From: a virus
Length of the DNA stretch: 64,000 bases
Direction: 5' to 3' (one strand)
Virus record (IMG/VR): IMGVR_UViG_3300033233_000001
Span: 62,001 to 126,000 of that record
The stretch's first letter is position 1. Each line of letters starts with the position of its first letter. Made by a program: the position numbers and the translations under genes. The notes below the pieces were generated by a model. It was not told the DNA's origin and ran no database searches. It worked only from the letters and a program-made list of their open reading frames with translations. Positions 24,296 through 32,759 of the stretch are shown in pieces.

Positions 24296-25078
24296 ATGAC
24301 GAACGCAGCTGGGCCCGAAGAGATCGAGGATGACGACGGCGAGGACGAGCATCTCGTCGAGATGCTCCGTAAGCCGCACAAGAAACTGTCGCAGGTGCTG
24401 CTGAAGTACCGCGAGTCGTTCTGGACGATGGGGCTGTCGAACCTGCGGACGCAGGTGCTCGGGCGCGGCCGATTCGGCGTCGCCTACAAGATCGACATCG
24501 GCGGCGCACCGTCGGTCTTGAAGGTAACGCGCGACCCGTACGAGACGATCAGCAGCTTCCTGCTCCAGAACAAGAAGACTTCTCGCGTCGTGCCGATCTT
24601 CAAGGTCTGGCAGTGTGCCAAGAGCGTGACGCGTTCGAAGGACGGTCTGCTCTGGTGCGTCGTGCACCGGCAGCTACTGAACCCGGTAAACAAGCGCGAC
24701 GCGAAAATCTTGGAGTTCCTCTACTCGCTCTACTGCGACGACGACGTCGATCTCTGGCTCCCGAAGCTCGGGCCGAGTGGACGCGCGATGCGGGCGAAGT
24801 GGAAGGACTTCATCGACGACCAGTACCAGGGCCAGCAGCGTGATCGCGTCCTAACCGTCCTGAACGACGTCTCGGTCGGCGCCGCCGAGCTACGCAAGCT
24901 CGGGTACGTCTGGGCCGACTGCCACTCGGATAACATGATGAGAGACGAGAGCGGCGTGCTGCGCATCTCTGATGTTGGATGGGGCATTCCTCAGCGCGAT
25001 GGCAGGACGGTGCCACCCGACTTCACAGTCGAGGCCGCGCGCGAATATGTCAGGGCGCTAGAGGGCGCGGCCAGCTAG
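24296..25078 (+). CDS. Protein-kinase-fold protein
   Basis: 260 aa. QVLGRGRFGVAYKIDIGG is a glycine-rich loop, SVLKVTRDPYE supplies the ATP Lys, LGYVWADCHSDNMMRDE the catalytic D...N pair (HSDN rather than HRDxxxxN) and LRISDVGWG the metal Asp (SDVG in place of DFG). Acidic N-terminus. Could phosphorylate a protein or a small molecule. TAG stop, then an 11-bp tandem repeat. Confidence 0.7.
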   Translation: MTNAAGPEEIEDDDGEDEHLVEMLRKPHKKLSQVLLKYRESFWTMGLSNLRTQVLGRGRFGVAYKIDIGGAPSVLKVTRDPYETISSFLLQNKKTSRVVPIFKVWQCAKSVTRSKDGLLWCVVHRQLLNPVNKRDAKILEFLYSLYCDDDVDLWLPKLGPSGRAMRAKWKDFIDDQYQGQQRDRVLTVLNDVSVGAAELRKLGYVWADCHSDNMMRDESGVLRISDVGWGIPQRDGRTVPPDFTVEAAREYVRALEGAAS

Positions 25079-25097
25079 TACGGGACTAGTACGGGAT
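25076..25097. repeat. Tandem 11-bp repeat over two opposed stop codons
   Basis: TAGTACGGGAC-type unit repeated twice; it contains the TAG of the kinase gene and, on the other strand, the TAG of the small winged-helix gene. Confidence 0.5.
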
Positions 25098-25286
25098 TGA
25101 GGCTATCGCTGCTGCCACGCCGTCGCCTGTCAGGACTGCGCTGCCGTCCTGGTAGGTGACCAGACCGCGCCGCACGAGTCCCGCGAGCGTGCCGCGTGAT
25201 GGGTACCAGCGCCGGCCTGTGTGCCGGTTGTGCTGGCGCTCGCCGTAGAGATGCAGCAGCGCGCGTCGCTGGGCTTTGCTTCTCAT
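25086..25286 (-). CDS. Small winged-helix-like protein beside the CRISPR array
   Basis: 66 aa: MRSKAQRRALLHLYGERQHN, RRWYPSRGTLAGLVRRGLVT, YQDGSAVLTGDGVAAA is a helix-turn-helix plus wing pattern. A longer start would lie inside the first CRISPR repeat. No clear SD. Possibly a small DNA-binding regulator; the link to the array is positional only. Confidence 0.5.
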   Translation of the reverse strand: MRSKAQRRALLHLYGERQHNRHTGRRWYPSRGTLAGLVRRGLVTYQDGSAVLTGDGVAAAIASIPY

Positions 25287-25308
25287 CGCGCGCGGATCGA
25301 GCCGATCT

Positions 25309-25643
25309 GTCACCGGTTTCAGGGCACCGGGCAGCCATTACGATCGAGCGGACCTCGCGATGGGTGACCTCGTCACCGTAGTCGTCACCGGTTTCAGGGC
25401 ACCGGGCAGCCATTGCGATGCGTCCAAGGGGCAGTACGGTGCTCTGCTGGCATTCGCGTCACCGGTTTCAGGGCACCGGGCAGCCATTGCGATCGCGACG
25501 TGGCCGCGGCCTTCTTGCGCTGCAGCGTGGACGTCACCGGTTTCAGGGCACCGGGCAGCCATTGCGATCGACTTCCAGAGCGTCTGCGATCAGCAGGAGT
25601 CTCTCTCGTCACCGGTTTCAGGGCACCGGGCAGCCATTGCGAT
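25309..25643 (-). CRISPR. Mini-CRISPR array, five 36-bp repeats, four spacers
   Basis: Repeats at 25309-25344, 25384-25419, 25458-25493, 25533-25568 and 25608-25643, beginning GTCACCGGTTTCAGGG and ending GCAGCCATTGCGAT on the + strand. Spacers are 39, 38, 39 and 39 bp. Only the leftmost repeat differs (one G to A), so it is probably leader-distal and transcription likely runs leftward. The repeat folds as CCGGT...ACCGG. No cas gene is recognisable in the window. Confidence 0.92.
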
Positions 25644-25841
25644 AGACTCTGAAAAACTCCAATCATGCCGCAGCATTCGGTGCCGTCTTGCGAGCGGGTC
25701 CGTTTTGGTCTCTCGTCGACTCTAGCAGCAGGCCCGTGTTCGTCCAGCCAGTATCCGACATCTGCTTGTTTTGCCTCGTCTTTTTGTTCGTTGCGAGCGG
25801 GTCCGGTACTTTTGCGAGCATCGGGGCCGCTCGCGAGGCGC
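25644..25841 (-). promoter_or_regulatory. Candidate CRISPR leader region with 15-bp direct repeats
   Basis: Gene-free stretch between the array and the helicase stop. Locally AT-richer, with TTGCGAGCGGGTCCG repeated at 25688-25702 and 25791-25805. A short leftward frame here overlaps the helicase and is not credible. Confidence 0.4.
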
Positions 25842-28800
25842 TCAGATCAGCGCCAGCTGGTTGTCTTCGCTGGCCGGCAGAGCAGGAGAGGTCGGTGCGC
25901 CCGTGCTCTGCGGCACGAAGCGGAGGTATGGCGACGGCGTGACCGGTTCGCCGCTGATATCGTCTCCGTGCGTGTACGTGCTGATCCAGCACTCATCGCG
26001 TGCGCGCGTCACCGCCACGTAGAAGCATCGAAGTTCTTCGCGCTCGGTCCCCCATGGGACGGGCCAGTTGGCCGCGACCATGCCGGGAATGAACGTGACT
26101 GGGTACTCAAGGCCTTTGCTGTTGCACCCGTCGAATCCGTTCTGGAGGAAGCGGCCATGGCCCGGAACCTCGATGCACATCGCATCACCGACGTAACGCT
26201 CGATCTTTTCGATTTGATCGTGATGAAATGCTAGGTCTTCTGACAGCCCAAACTTTCGCGCAACGTGCCTAGAGACGTAACCACGGCTCACGGCATTTGC
26301 ACGGTCGAACTTGGTTGTGGCCGTCCGTGGCAACGCGCGCGCAAGTGTCTTACTCATTGGAATCAGCGTGTTGGTTTCTGGACTGACCGCGGCGTTTGAT
26401 TGGCGATTCTTCCGCGCAGAGACGAACCCGATTCGAGACGCAAAGACAGCTGCTTGTTGACCGTATGCGTCCACGCGCCACGCATCATGCAGCCGGCCGG
26501 CCGTTTTCATCCGCACCTTGAAGCGAGACGTGATGATTCCATGTCGCAGTAGCAGCTGCTGCACTCCGAAGCCGATGTCGCGGTACTTGGTCGTAAAGGC
26601 AATGTGGTCCATGCGACCATCGTCCTTGATATTGACCGTTGCATCCTCGAACAGGCCTCGCAAGAACGCGACCTGTGTCTGTCGTGACGTTTGCCAGATC
26701 GTCTCTGGGATGGCTTTCTTGTGCGGGCTTAGCCCACCAACGGAGCGAAGCCAGTCAGCGATCATTACAGAACACACTTCGGCGTTGTACCATCCTGTTC
26801 GTTTGCCTGGCACGTACCACTTTGTTGCGTGCACTCTTGGACCAAAGATGCGACAACACAAGTCGCCGAACCGATCGATGACATCGAGGTCAGCCTTTGT
26901 GGTGCGAAATCCACTACGAAAAACCGTACCGTCGGCTACCATGAGACCCAGGAACTCGGCCACTTCTTCCGTTAGATGTTTTGGAATCGTGTGACGAACG
27001 GTGCGGATGTCGAGGCCGCCTGGTGCTAGCGGCATGCGCGGGGCGCGGCCGCGTTGTCTTCGCTCTGTTCCTAGTTTTAGACGTAGAAAGTCGCCCACTC
27101 GCAACGTGGCGGCCGGCACTGGTACGTACGATGAGCCGTCCCAGGACATCAGGCCGTGGTCGCTGGTGACAGAGATCTCGTATCCGTAACGCGTCGTCAT
27201 GCGAAGCATCTTGCACTTTGCGTAACGCACCGGTGCTTGGTACTGTCGCATTCCAGCCGTGGTCGCGACGGTTCCGGTGTCATGCGCTAGGGAGATAGGT
27301 GTCGTGCCGCGGTCTGTGTCAACGAGCGTCTCCGGGCTAACGCACTTATGAATGGTAATCACCGACACGGCGTTACGGCTCTGCGCGGCCGCGCGCTGCT
27401 GTGCGCGCATCTCGTCGACGATCGTGAGCATGACCTCGACGGTGTCGAAACCCTCGGCGAACGACCGGATGCGCGCCATCGTGTTGGTGAAGCTGCTCGA
27501 TTCGTCTCCCTCTGCCTGCTCTCGCCTGTGCCACTGCACGTACTGCGTGCGGTCGATGATGCGTTCGAGCAGTTGTGCCGGCGTCGCGCCCCGTAGCATC
27601 GAGCCGCGCCACTCCTTGATCTGCTCGACGAACTGGAACGCCGCGTCTCTCGCGCGTCCGTGGTAAGCATCGCAGCGCTCGATGCGCTCGGCCCAGTCGC
27701 CGTCGCTCTTGTCGACGCGCGCGACCGAGTCGACGAACGCTCTGCCGAGGTAGCGACTCGGATTCGTGAGTGCTTGGTAGAGGTCGTCTTCTTCCGCCTT
27801 ACCGAGGATGAGTCGAAAGTACGCGAGCATGGCCTTCGCCTCCTTGAGGCCGAAGAAGCTCGTGCCGGAGACCATGCGGAGCGGGACCTTCTGCCGGAAG
27901 AACTCTAGCTCGATATCCTTCGACTGCGCGTTGAGGCGAATGAGAATGGCCATGTCTCGCCACTCACGGCCGCGGCGTTTCTGCTCGGCGCAGAGGTTGG
28001 CGATCGCAGCGGCCTCGACCGCCGAAGTCGAGGACGTAAGTCTGCCGACGAAGCCTCGGATCTCACGCGTCGGTTTGAGATGCATCGGGAGCTTGTCGTT
28101 CGGGGCCATAGCGTCGAGTACGCGGTTGCCGCAGTCGAGGATGTCGCTGCCGGAGCGGAAGTTCTCTTCCATGTAGACGGCGCCGCAGCCCCAGCGTTCG
28201 GCAAACGATAGTAGATGTTCCGGGCGAGCCTGTCTGAACGAATAGAGCGCCTGCCCGGCGTCGCCGACCACTACGAGGTTGCGATGCCCAGAGGCTAGTA
28301 GCTCGATCAGCTGCCACTGTGCTTCGCACAAGTCCTGCGCCTCATCGACGATGATGTAGTCGTAACGCTGCTGCCAGATCTGCCGGATGTCCTCGTCGTG
28401 CTCGACGATGCGCGCTGCTTCCCAAAGGATGTCGTCGAAGGTCGCGAACGGGAAGCCGTTGGCGCCCTCGACGCGGCCGGCGCGCCGTGCGTTATCGGCA
28501 GCGTAGAAGAGGCGGATCAGATCTTCGATGCCGTGCCTCGGGTCACGCTTCTTCTCGATGATGATGTCAGCCGCCGCGAGCAGGTCGGTGTGGACCTTGC
28601 TGAGATCGAAGTCGCCGCTCAGCGGCGAGAACGGCAGCGGCGGGACGGGCAGATAGTCGTTCCGGACCTTCGAGGAGAACGCCTTCACGAGGTCGACGTC
28701 GGGCTTCTGGATGCCGAGGCTCGCTGCGGCCTCGCGAATCGCCTTGTTCCACAGCGCCTCGACGTTGCCATAGTTGGCTGACCTGTTCGACTCCTCGCTT

Positions 28801-29129
28801 CGGTACACGAGGAGCGCTAGGCTGTGGAGCGTGCGGGCTGGGTCGTCTTCGAGACCGACGCCAGGAAGCCGCTTCTTGAGCTTCTTGTTCAGGTCTTCGG
28901 CGGCCGAGACGTTGAAGGCGACGATGCAGATGCGCGAGAGTCGCGCGCCGTGGTACTCGACGAGGTGAGCGACGCGCTCAACCATGCAGGTCGTCTTACC
29001 GCTCCCAGCCACGCTGCCTGCTAGGAGCGGGCCGTCCTTGTGCTGGACGATCGCGCGTTGGGCGGGCGTGAGCAGGTCGACGAGCTTCGGCGGCTCGACC
29101 TTCGGCGCCTTCTTCTTCCTCGCGGCCAA
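25842..29129 (-). CDS. UvrD/Rep-like superfamily 1 DNA helicase, intein-containing
   Basis: Extein motifs: TPAQRAIVQHKDGPLLAGSV, AGSGKTTC (Walker A), IIVDEAQDLCEAQWQLIELL, GDAGQALYSFRQA, YMEENFRSGSDIL, then TIHK-SKGLEYP (split by the intein) and FYVAVTRARDECW. It unwinds DNA 3'-5' in repair or replication. I chose TTG 29129 because upstream codons to ATG 29210 overlap gene 29141-29824 and have non-coding third positions. No SD supports either start. Confidence 0.85.
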   Translation of the reverse strand: MAARKKKAPKVEPPKLVDLLTPAQRAIVQHKDGPLLAGSVAGSGKTTCMVERVAHLVEYHGARLSRICIVAFNVSAAEDLNKKLKKRLPGVGLEDDPARTLHSLALLVYRSEESNRSANYGNVEALWNKAIREAAASLGIQKPDVDLVKAFSSKVRNDYLPVPPLPFSPLSGDFDLSKVHTDLLAAADIIIEKKRDPRHGIEDLIRLFYAADNARRAGRVEGANGFPFATFDDILWEAARIVEHDEDIRQIWQQRYDYIIVDEAQDLCEAQWQLIELLASGHRNLVVVGDAGQALYSFRQARPEHLLSFAERWGCGAVYMEENFRSGSDILDCGNRVLDAMAPNDKLPMHLKPTREIRGFVGRLTSSTSAVEAAAIANLCAEQKRRGREWRDMAILIRLNAQSKDIELEFFRQKVPLRMVSGTSFFGLKEAKAMLAYFRLILGKAEEDDLYQALTNPSRYLGRAFVDSVARVDKSDGDWAERIERCDAYHGRARDAAFQFVEQIKEWRGSMLRGATPAQLLERIIDRTQYVQWHRREQAEGDESSSFTNTMARIRSFAEGFDTVEVMLTIVDEMRAQQRAAAQSRNAVSVITIHKCVSPETLVDTDRGTTPISLAHDTGTVATTAGMRQYQAPVRYAKCKMLRMTTRYGYEISVTSDHGLMSWDGSSYVPVPAATLRVGDFLRLKLGTERRQRGRAPRMPLAPGGLDIRTVRHTIPKHLTEEVAEFLGLMVADGTVFRSGFRTTKADLDVIDRFGDLCCRIFGPRVHATKWYVPGKRTGWYNAEVCSVMIADWLRSVGGLSPHKKAIPETIWQTSRQTQVAFLRGLFEDATVNIKDDGRMDHIAFTTKYRDIGFGVQQLLLRHGIITSRFKVRMKTAGRLHDAWRVDAYGQQAAVFASRIGFVSARKNRQSNAAVSPETNTLIPMSKTLARALPRTATTKFDRANAVSRGYVSRHVARKFGLSEDLAFHHDQIEKIERYVGDAMCIEVPGHGRFLQNGFDGCNSKGLEYPVTFIPGMVAANWPVPWGTEREELRCFYVAVTRARDECWISTYTHGDDISGEPVTPSPYLRFVPQSTGAPTSPALPASEDNQLALI
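26121..27344 (-). mobile_element. Intein in the UvrD-like helicase (408 aa)
   Basis: Begins CVSPETLVDTDRGTTPISLA after TIHK and ends ...HGRFLQNGFDGCN before SKGLEY (+1 Ser). The penultimate residue is Cys rather than the usual His. LAGLIDADG-type endonuclease motifs: EFLGLMVADGTV (intact Asp) and FLRGLFEDATVN (the second catalytic Asp seems lost), so homing may be impaired. It splits a conserved helicase motif, as inteins usually do. Confidence 0.88.
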
Positions 29130-29140
29130 CTGGCAGCCGG

Positions 29141-29824
29141 CTACTTCTTCGGCTCGGCTCGCGGAACGGCCTGTACGACCGCCTCGATGTCCGGCTCGCC
29201 AGTTGCGCATGCGTCGAGCACGGCGCGCGCGACGCGCATTCCGTACGGGTCGGGACCCCAGATGATGCGGATCACAGGCTCCTCGGTATCGTCGGCGCGG
29301 GCCACGACCGGAAGCGTGTCGTACATCGGCTTGTCGTGACCGTGGATGGCGACGAGCGCGGCCCAGAGCCAGCGAGGAACCTCGACTGCTCGGATCGGGG
29401 GAAGGGGCGGTGCCGGTTCGCCGAGACGGCTGTGCGCTGCTGGTCGCATGGCATCGCTCATATGGCCGTGAAGGAAGTAGGAGTCGAGCACCGTGAGGGC
29501 GTCCTTCCTGACTTGTGGTAGCGGCGCGGGCGTGGCTGGCGCTTTGGCCGTGAGCCCGACAGCTACCGGGTCGAGCTTGATGTGCGTGCAGAGCGATCGG
29601 AGCACGTCTTCATCGATGCGCAGCGACACGGCGTCCGTATCCGTACGCCTGTCGACGGTCACGCGCTCGACGCGGCCACGCCATCGCAAGATCGCGTCGC
29701 GCGTCGCGCTGCTCTGGATGTCGAGATGTCCGAAGTTGACCGCCGACAGCATCATGCCAGCGTCGGCCATCGCGCGCTGAAGGCGCGTCAGTGCGTTACT
29801 GTGTTCGACTAGAATGATATCCAT
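29141..29824 (-). CDS. Hypothetical protein, 227 aa
   Basis: MDIILVEHSNALTRLQRAMA, SVNFG.. region with ATRDAILRWRGRVERVTVDR and EEPVIRIIWGPDPYGMRVAR. Start overlaps the ParB-like stop (TGATG). TAG stop. No family recognised; it lies between a ParB-like protein and the helicase. Confidence 0.65.
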   Translation of the reverse strand: MDIILVEHSNALTRLQRAMADAGMMLSAVNFGHLDIQSSATRDAILRWRGRVERVTVDRRTDTDAVSLRIDEDVLRSLCTHIKLDPVAVGLTAKAPATPAPLPQVRKDALTVLDSYFLHGHMSDAMRPAAHSRLGEPAPPLPPIRAVEVPRWLWAALVAIHGHDKPMYDTLPVVARADDTEEPVIRIIWGPDPYGMRVARAVLDACATGEPDIEAVVQAVPRAEPKK

Positions 29825-30744
29825 CAATCCTCGTCCTTGCTCAGGAAGCCGATTTCTTTGAGCGCGCTCCGCAGGCCCTTCACGCGGCGGTCCTGGTTCG
29901 GCTCTCCGCAGATCCACTTGAGCAGCGCCTGCTCGCTCGGTTCGAGCGCGTCCATGAACGCCTCGTGCTCGACGAGCTTGCGGATCGTAGCGGCGCCCAC
30001 GCGGCGGCGGATCGCGTGGCCGTTGCTGCTGCCGCGCTTGCGGCGCGCGCGCGCCTCCTTCGCGTCGCTGGCGGAGATCGTGACGCCGAGGCGCTCGCAC
30101 TCGGCGAGGATCTTGTCCTGCTCCTCCTCCGAGAGGTCCGAGTACTGGATGGCAGTACTGGGGCTCCAGATGCCGCGGCGGACGGCGTCCTGCGCCTTCT
30201 TGCCGAGCGTGAGCACCTGAAGCCACTGCGTGACCGCCTGCTCGGACACGCCGTTGTCGATGGCGATGTCCTTGAGCGACAGACCTCGGTCCTTCGAGCG
30301 CGCGGCGCTTTCGGCCTTGACCATGTAGTCGCTGTTCTTGTGGAGGTTCGCGGCCACGCCGAGGCGGATCTGCTTGACGGCGTCGCCGGCTTGCTGCTTC
30401 GGGATGAACGGGACCCGAATCAGCCGCTCTTCCAGCTGCTTGCCGGAGTACTCCGCGCGCAGGCGCTCGTTCGCCGCGCGTGCCCACTTCGTGCGCTGGC
30501 GTCCGTCGATCACGACCGCGCGCGCCGCGCCGCCCGGCAGGGTCTCCTTGCGGATGAGACCAGGCTTGAGCACGCCGTGCGTCATCACGTTCGCGATGTC
30601 GGCCTCGGTAACCGGGATGTGAATGCGCTCGTCGTAGAGCGGATGCTCTGGCCCGTCCTTCGTGTCGAGCCCGATGATCACGACATCTTCAGCATGAAGA
30701 TAGAATCCGTTGACCCGCGGCCCATCGAACAGCTGTCCACTCAT
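29824..30744 (-). CDS. ParB-like nuclease-domain protein with HTH
   Basis: 306 aa. N-terminal ParB/Srx-like region: HIPVTEADIANVMTHGVLKP, then AVVIDGRQRTKWARAAN (DGRQR box). Middle HTH: LSLKDIAIDNGVSEQAVTQW. C-terminal helical domain. Could partition a plasmid-like genome, regulate transcription, or bind phage DNA. SD GGGAGG lies about 9 nt before the ATG. Confidence 0.75.
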   Translation of the reverse strand: MSGQLFDGPRVNGFYLHAEDVVIIGLDTKDGPEHPLYDERIHIPVTEADIANVMTHGVLKPGLIRKETLPGGAARAVVIDGRQRTKWARAANERLRAEYSGKQLEERLIRVPFIPKQQAGDAVKQIRLGVAANLHKNSDYMVKAESAARSKDRGLSLKDIAIDNGVSEQAVTQWLQVLTLGKKAQDAVRRGIWSPSTAIQYSDLSEEEQDKILAECERLGVTISASDAKEARARRKRGSSNGHAIRRRVGAATIRKLVEHEAFMDALEPSEQALLKWICGEPNQDRRVKGLRSALKEIGFLSKDED

Positions 30745-30808
30745 CGCGCATGCCTCCCGGCGCGCATGTCCGCGCGCACGTCTGTTGTCTGCCCGTCTCT
30801 GCCCGTCT

Positions 30809-31123
30809 CTACTGGCCGGCGTGCTCGGCTTCGCCCGCCTCGTCGCCCACCTTCCCGAACTTGATCACGACCTGGGAACTGATCGTCAGCGAGATCTCGT
30901 CGCCGCGCAGCAGCTTGATGCCCTTCAGCCGCTGGTCCGTCTGATCGATCCCCTTGTCCTGAAGCAGCTTCCGTGCTTCCGACGCCCCCTTGCAGACGAA
31001 GACCTCGTACGTCTGCGTGCCGGCGACCGGCAGGAGCAGCCAGAGCGGCCGCGCCTCGCGGGTCTTCCTCTTCTTCTTGCCGTCCCCGTTCGTCGTCCCC
31101 GTCGTCTCGTTCTCGGTGCCCAT
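30809..31123 (-). CDS. Small protein with Lys-rich N-terminus, 104 aa
   Basis: MGTENETTGTTNGDGKKKRK, then TYEVFVCKGASEARKLLQDK and RGDEISLTISSQVVIKFG. Longer upstream frames are shadows: the ATG at 31123 has GGAGG, which can pair in CCTCC-ACT-GGAGG, possibly hiding the SD. Promoter with operator upstream. Confidence 0.6.
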   Translation of the reverse strand: MGTENETTGTTNGDGKKKRKTREARPLWLLLPVAGTQTYEVFVCKGASEARKLLQDKGIDQTDQRLKGIKLLRGDEISLTISSQVVIKFGKVGDEAGEAEHAGQ

Positions 31124-31145
31124 GTCGAACCTCCAGTGGAGGCCG

Positions 31146-31174
31146 ACACTAACCGAACGTTCACTGTCAGACAA
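31146..31174 (-). promoter_or_regulatory. Promoter with TGTCAGACA operator
   Basis: TTGTCT (31174-31169), 17-bp spacer, TAGTGT (31151-31146). The operator (31165-31173) overlaps the -35. Upstream GTGTGTCGGAAGC is shared with the promoter at 54.6 kb. Confidence 0.55.
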
Positions 31175-31208
31175 CTGCTTCCGACACACACGCGTCGATT
31201 TTCGTTGC

Positions 31209-31280
31209 GCCGTCTGAGGCGTCCTCGCCGGGCACGAGACCAGCCTCGCGGAAGGTCCCGTCGACGACGCCTCGGACGGC
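31209..31280 (-). terminator. 15-bp inverted repeat after gene 31291-31554
   Basis: 31209-31223 pairs with 31266-31280 (14 of 15), enclosing 42 nt. Located 10 nt after the stop of the leftward unit, so a structured 3' end or terminator without a U-tract. Confidence 0.4.
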
Positions 31281-31290
31281 CCGACGCGAC

Positions 31291-31554
31291 TTAGACCACG
31301 GCGCCCTGCGCCTTGAGGAATGCGTCGACCTGGGCGGGCCGGATGCGCCAGCTGCCGCCGAGCTTGAACGCCAGTAGCGTGCCGCTGCTGATCCAGCGCT
31401 TCACCGTCTCGGGGTGCACGCCGCAGTGCTTGGCGGCTTCCACGACCGTCAGGCAACTGGCGGCGTCGGAAAGCCTCTCGCCGGCCTCGCGCTTCGCGCG
31501 CTCATCGGGAGAGAGCCTGGCGCGCTTCGCCGCGCCGTTCTTCGGCTTGGTCAT
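31291..31554 (-). CDS. Excisionase/MerR-like HTH protein, 87 aa
   Basis: Basic N-terminus then CLTVVEAAKHCGVHPETVKR-WISSGTLLAFKLGGSWRI-RPAQVDAFL, a clear HTH_17 (excisionase-type) winged helix. Start overlaps the upstream stop. A DNA-binding regulator or recombination directionality factor; no integrase seen here. Confidence 0.8.
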   Translation of the reverse strand: MTKPKNGAAKRARLSPDERAKREAGERLSDAASCLTVVEAAKHCGVHPETVKRWISSGTLLAFKLGGSWRIRPAQVDAFLKAQGAVV

Positions 31555-32462
31555 CACCGCGCGCGCGCGGCAGCGATCGTCCGCGTCTCCTTCGGGATCG
31601 AGTCCTCGACGACCTCGGCGGCGCTGGTCTCCGCGATCGCGCCGCCCTGGGCCTCGGCCATGCGCTCGCCGACGACCGCCATCTGACCGACGAGGCGCCG
31701 GAAGCTCTTCATGTGCGGCTTCGCGAGCGCCTCCATGGACGCAGCCATCTGAAGCTCCGCAGCGGCCTTCACGAACGGCGACTGCGGGATCAGCGACGTG
31801 TGTACTGTCATCGACTGCATGCCGAACGCCATCGTCATCTTGACGAACTCGCGGCCCGTCTCGTCCGAGAGTAACGCGAGCAGCATCGGGTTGTCCTTCG
31901 CGAACTCGCGCCAGACGTCGACGAGAAGGTCGCCGACTTCGTCGACCGCTGCGAGCTTCAGCCCGAGCCCGAGCGCGCCCCCCACGTCCTTGGCCTGACC
32001 GATCGCCCTCTCCTTGAGGCCCGGCTTCTCCGTCTTCTCCACTGCTCCGTTCGTCGTCATCTCTTTCTCCTCTTGCGTTGCTGGAACCTGCGCTGCTTCT
32101 TCTGCGCGCCGCGGTGGATTCGCCACTGCGATAGGAACCCACTGCCGCGACGACGAGGACCACTGCATGTCGTACTTGTCGTAGTACGCAGTAGAGCCCG
32201 GTCCGTCGACGCCGGCTTGCATGCACTTTGGGCACATGAAGACGTGTGCGATGCCATCCGGCACGTTGTCGCCCGACACGAGTCGGACCGACCAGCCTGT
32301 GGGCTGCCATCCAGTCGGGCGCTGTTCGGTCGCCCGTGGAAACTTTTTGGCGGCCTGCTCTTCCACCGAGCCGCACGCTGCGCAGAAGCAGTGGTTCGCC
32401 TCGCCACGAGTGATCGGCATGAACGGCTGCTTCATCGGTGCGATTCCGTTGGCCGTGGTCAT
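31554..32462 (-). CDS. Zinc-ribbon protein with long helical C-terminus, 302 aa
   Basis: N-terminal HCFCAACGS and FMCPKCMQ form a CxxC...CxxC pair. After a Pro/Glu linker a second ATG (MTTNGAVEKTEKPG) has its own SD (GAGGAGAAAG), so an internal shorter product is possible. C-terminal half helical, Met-rich (FGMQSMTVHTSLIPQ). Leaderless-type start at 32462. Confidence 0.6.
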   Translation of the reverse strand: MTTANGIAPMKQPFMPITRGEANHCFCAACGSVEEQAAKKFPRATEQRPTGWQPTGWSVRLVSGDNVPDGIAHVFMCPKCMQAGVDGPGSTAYYDKYDMQWSSSSRQWVPIAVANPPRRAEEAAQVPATQEEKEMTTNGAVEKTEKPGLKERAIGQAKDVGGALGLGLKLAAVDEVGDLLVDVWREFAKDNPMLLALLSDETGREFVKMTMAFGMQSMTVHTSLIPQSPFVKAAAELQMAASMEALAKPHMKSFRRLVGQMAVVGERMAEAQGGAIAETSAAEVVEDSIPKETRTIAAARAR

Positions 32463-32472
32463 CTCGGGACCC

Positions 32473-32514
32473 GTTCTAGCAGGACCACGGCAAAGCGCAA
32501 CAACAAAACGCAGC
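32473..32514 (-). promoter_or_regulatory. Leaderless promoter with upstream box
   Basis: TTGCGC (32500-32495), 16-bp spacer, TAGAAC (32478-32473), 10 nt to the ATG. Immediately upstream GCTGCGTTTTGTTGTTG (32514-32498) is identical to 46435-46419. Confidence 0.55.
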
Positions 32515-32528
32515 ATCGTCTGCCAGCG

Positions 32529-32759
32529 CTACTTCTTGGCCGTCTTGGCGCGCTCCTCGGTCGAGAGAACGATGTCGTGCCGGCACGTCTTGCAGTACAC
32601 GCAGCGTTCGACGAGGCCGTTCGGGTTCCAAACGACCGTGACGTCGTCGCTGTCGTAGTGGACGACGTGGTCCTTGTGCGTGACCGTCAGCCGGCGGACG
32701 CCGCGCCGCTCCTCCGGCGATGGCGGCGTCGCGCGGAACTCGTAGTCGTAGAACCCCAT
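32529..32759 (-). CDS. Small protein with CxxC, 76 aa
   Basis: MGFYDYEFRATPPSPEERRG ... ERCVYCKTCRHDIVL. The CVYCKTC cluster suggests metal binding. Directly abuts the upstream stop. Unknown. Confidence 0.55.
   Translation of the reverse strand: MGFYDYEFRATPPSPEERRGVRRLTVTHKDHVVHYDSDDVTVVWNPNGLVERCVYCKTCRHDIVLSTEERAKTAKK

Noticed and set aside
25644-29210. A Cas effector next to the CRISPR array
   Set aside because: The adjacent large gene has clear UvrD helicase motifs plus an intein; no RuvC, HNH or HEPN nuclease motifs, and no Cas1/Cas2.
31554-31556. Integrase/excisionase attachment site near the excisionase-like gene
   Set aside because: No integrase gene and no att-like direct repeats seen nearby.
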